Positions 5,753-6,349 of a DNA stretch of 6,349 nt are shown piece by piece (within the stretch, counting starts at the first letter, position 1; the number at the start of each line of letters is the position of its first letter). Position numbers and translations under genes: made by a program. Source of the stretch: Microcaldota archaeon (lineage in GTDB: Archaea > Micrarchaeota > Micrarchaeia > Anstonellales > Anstonellaceae). The stretch lies in assembly GCA_023248455.1 (NCBI GenBank), contig JAHFEN010000046.1, positions 1 through 6,349 on the forward strand. Reading direction: 5' to 3'. The notes beneath the pieces are model-generated. The model was not told where the DNA came from. It did not search any database and saw nothing but the letters and a program-made list of their open reading frames with translations.

Positions 5753-6349
5753 AAGAACACCGTCCAGATTATGGAAAGAAAGTTAAAAGCCGAGTGGGCT
5801 GCGATTGCAGGCAAAAGCGAGCCGGATTTGCGGGTAATCCAGCAAAAAAGCAGGGCTATCAGGAATGCCACTGCCACCTCGGCAACAGAGCCGTACAGGG
5901 CGTGCAAGGCTGCAAAAATGGCTGAGGAGACAAGCGCGCCAAGTGAGTAAGAGCCTGTTTTTTCAGAAATTTTCCTGAACAAGTAGCCCCTGAAAAGCGC
6001 CTCCTCGCCGGCAGGGGAAAGCGTGAATGCCGCTATGAGCGCGATTGCCGGCAGTTTCACTATTTTCTGCTCGACAAGGTCGGAGTCAAGGAAGCCCAGA
6101 TAGCCGAGAATGAGAGATGCGAGCATGGTAATCGCAATGGAGAGCACAAATGCAGCCACTGCCCAGAGGAAGAGCCTTGGGAGATCCCTTTTCTTTGGGG
6201 CAAGGCCAATGTAGGAAATCCCGTAAGTGAACCCCTTTCCAGCGGATGACAGGAACAGGGCTGCCATGAAGAAACAGATACCTATGTAAAAGACGGCCGA
6301 TCCTGCGTTTCCAGGAGGGAAAAGCAGCACTGAGGCAAGAAGGAATGCG
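5749..6349 (-). CDS. CPBP-family intramembrane metalloprotease (CAAX protease/Abi-like), 5' end outside window
   Basis: This membrane protein carries the three motifs of the CPBP family (CAAX proteases and bacteriocin-immunity relatives). Counting from a GTG at 6330, they are EEALFR (109-114, the EExxxR glutamate pair and arginine), FAALH (139-143, FxxxH) and HSAFN (179-183, HxxxN), all placed in membrane helices as expected. At least five or six hydrophobic segments are visible, at about 11-30, 54-78, 93-106, 128-146, 152-166 and 172-191. The frame stays open and hydrophobic (AFLLAS) from 6330 to the window edge, and no ribosome binding site precedes the GTG, so the true start probably lies further right. 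Roles range from prenyl-protein cleavage to unknown proteolysis; the substrate cannot be inferred. It is first in the visible part of the operon and overlaps kae1 by 4 bases. Confidence 0.9.
   Translation of the reverse strand, partial: AFLLASVLLFPPGNAGSAVFYIGICFFMAALFLSSAGKGFTYGISYIGLAPKKRDLPRLFLWAVAAFVLSIAITMLASLILGYLGFLDSDLVEQKIVKLPAIALIAAFTLSPAGEEALFRGYLFRKISEKTGSYSLGALVSSAIFAALHALYGSVAEVAVAFLIALLFCWITRKSGSLLPAIAAHSAFNFLSIIWTVFL

Noticed and set aside
5749..6330. GTG at 6330 as the true start of the CPBP protease
   Set aside because: The frame stays open and hydrophobic to the window edge and no ribosome binding site precedes the GTG, so the gene is treated as partial.
1..6349. tRNA, rRNA, CRISPR, insertion sequence, attachment site or riboswitch
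   Set aside because: All intergenic gaps are under 90 bases and none holds cloverleaf-like, repeat-spacer or terminal-inverted-repeat structure.

Overview
This window is a compact stretch of archaeal chromosome. Signs of archaea are a Kae1-type (not bacterial TsaD-type) tRNA modification protein, archaeal-style PurD and PurM variants, TATA-box-like AT-rich elements about 25-28 bases upstream of expected transcription starts, GGTG/GAGGTGA-type ribosome binding sites and T-tract terminators. Very short intergenic gaps suggest a streamlined genome, possibly a DPANN-like lineage, but the window alone does not fix the lineage. No mobile elements, CRISPR arrays, rRNA or tRNA genes are visible, and no gene-free gap exceeds 90 bases.

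Layout, left to right. Bases 2-37 may be the last codons of a plus-strand gene entering from the left. purD (minus, 48-1391) encodes glycinamide ribonucleotide synthetase. It shares an 83-base divergent promoter region with a plus-strand SDR-type L-threonine 3-dehydrogenase (1475-2431). That gene converges on a minus-strand membrane protein made of two DUF350-like units (2501-3034). The convergence zone carries two adjacent hairpins and a T7-C-T6 terminator. purM (plus, 3098-4087), AIR synthetase, diverges from the DUF350 gene across a 63-base gap and looks leaderless. Its stop codon overlaps the stop codon of the convergent minus-strand pcm (4084-4710). pcm is the last gene of an apparent minus-strand operon: a CPBP-family membrane protease (5749 to beyond the right edge), kae1 (4772-5752, GTGA overlap with the protease gene) and pcm.

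How the genes fit together. PurD and PurM are the second and fifth steps of IMP synthesis. The dehydrogenase makes 2-amino-3-ketobutyrate, which 2-amino-3-ketobutyrate CoA ligase (Kbl) would turn into glycine, the amino acid PurD consumes. The divergent pair may therefore link glycine supply to purine synthesis (inference). The right-hand operon combines tRNA t6A formation (KEOPS), protein L-isoaspartate repair and a membrane protease.

No clearly new large system was found. The best leads are an apparent degenerate 61-base tandem repeat at the kae1-pcm junction, the threonine-glycine-purine pairing, and the duplicated DUF350 protein of unknown function.
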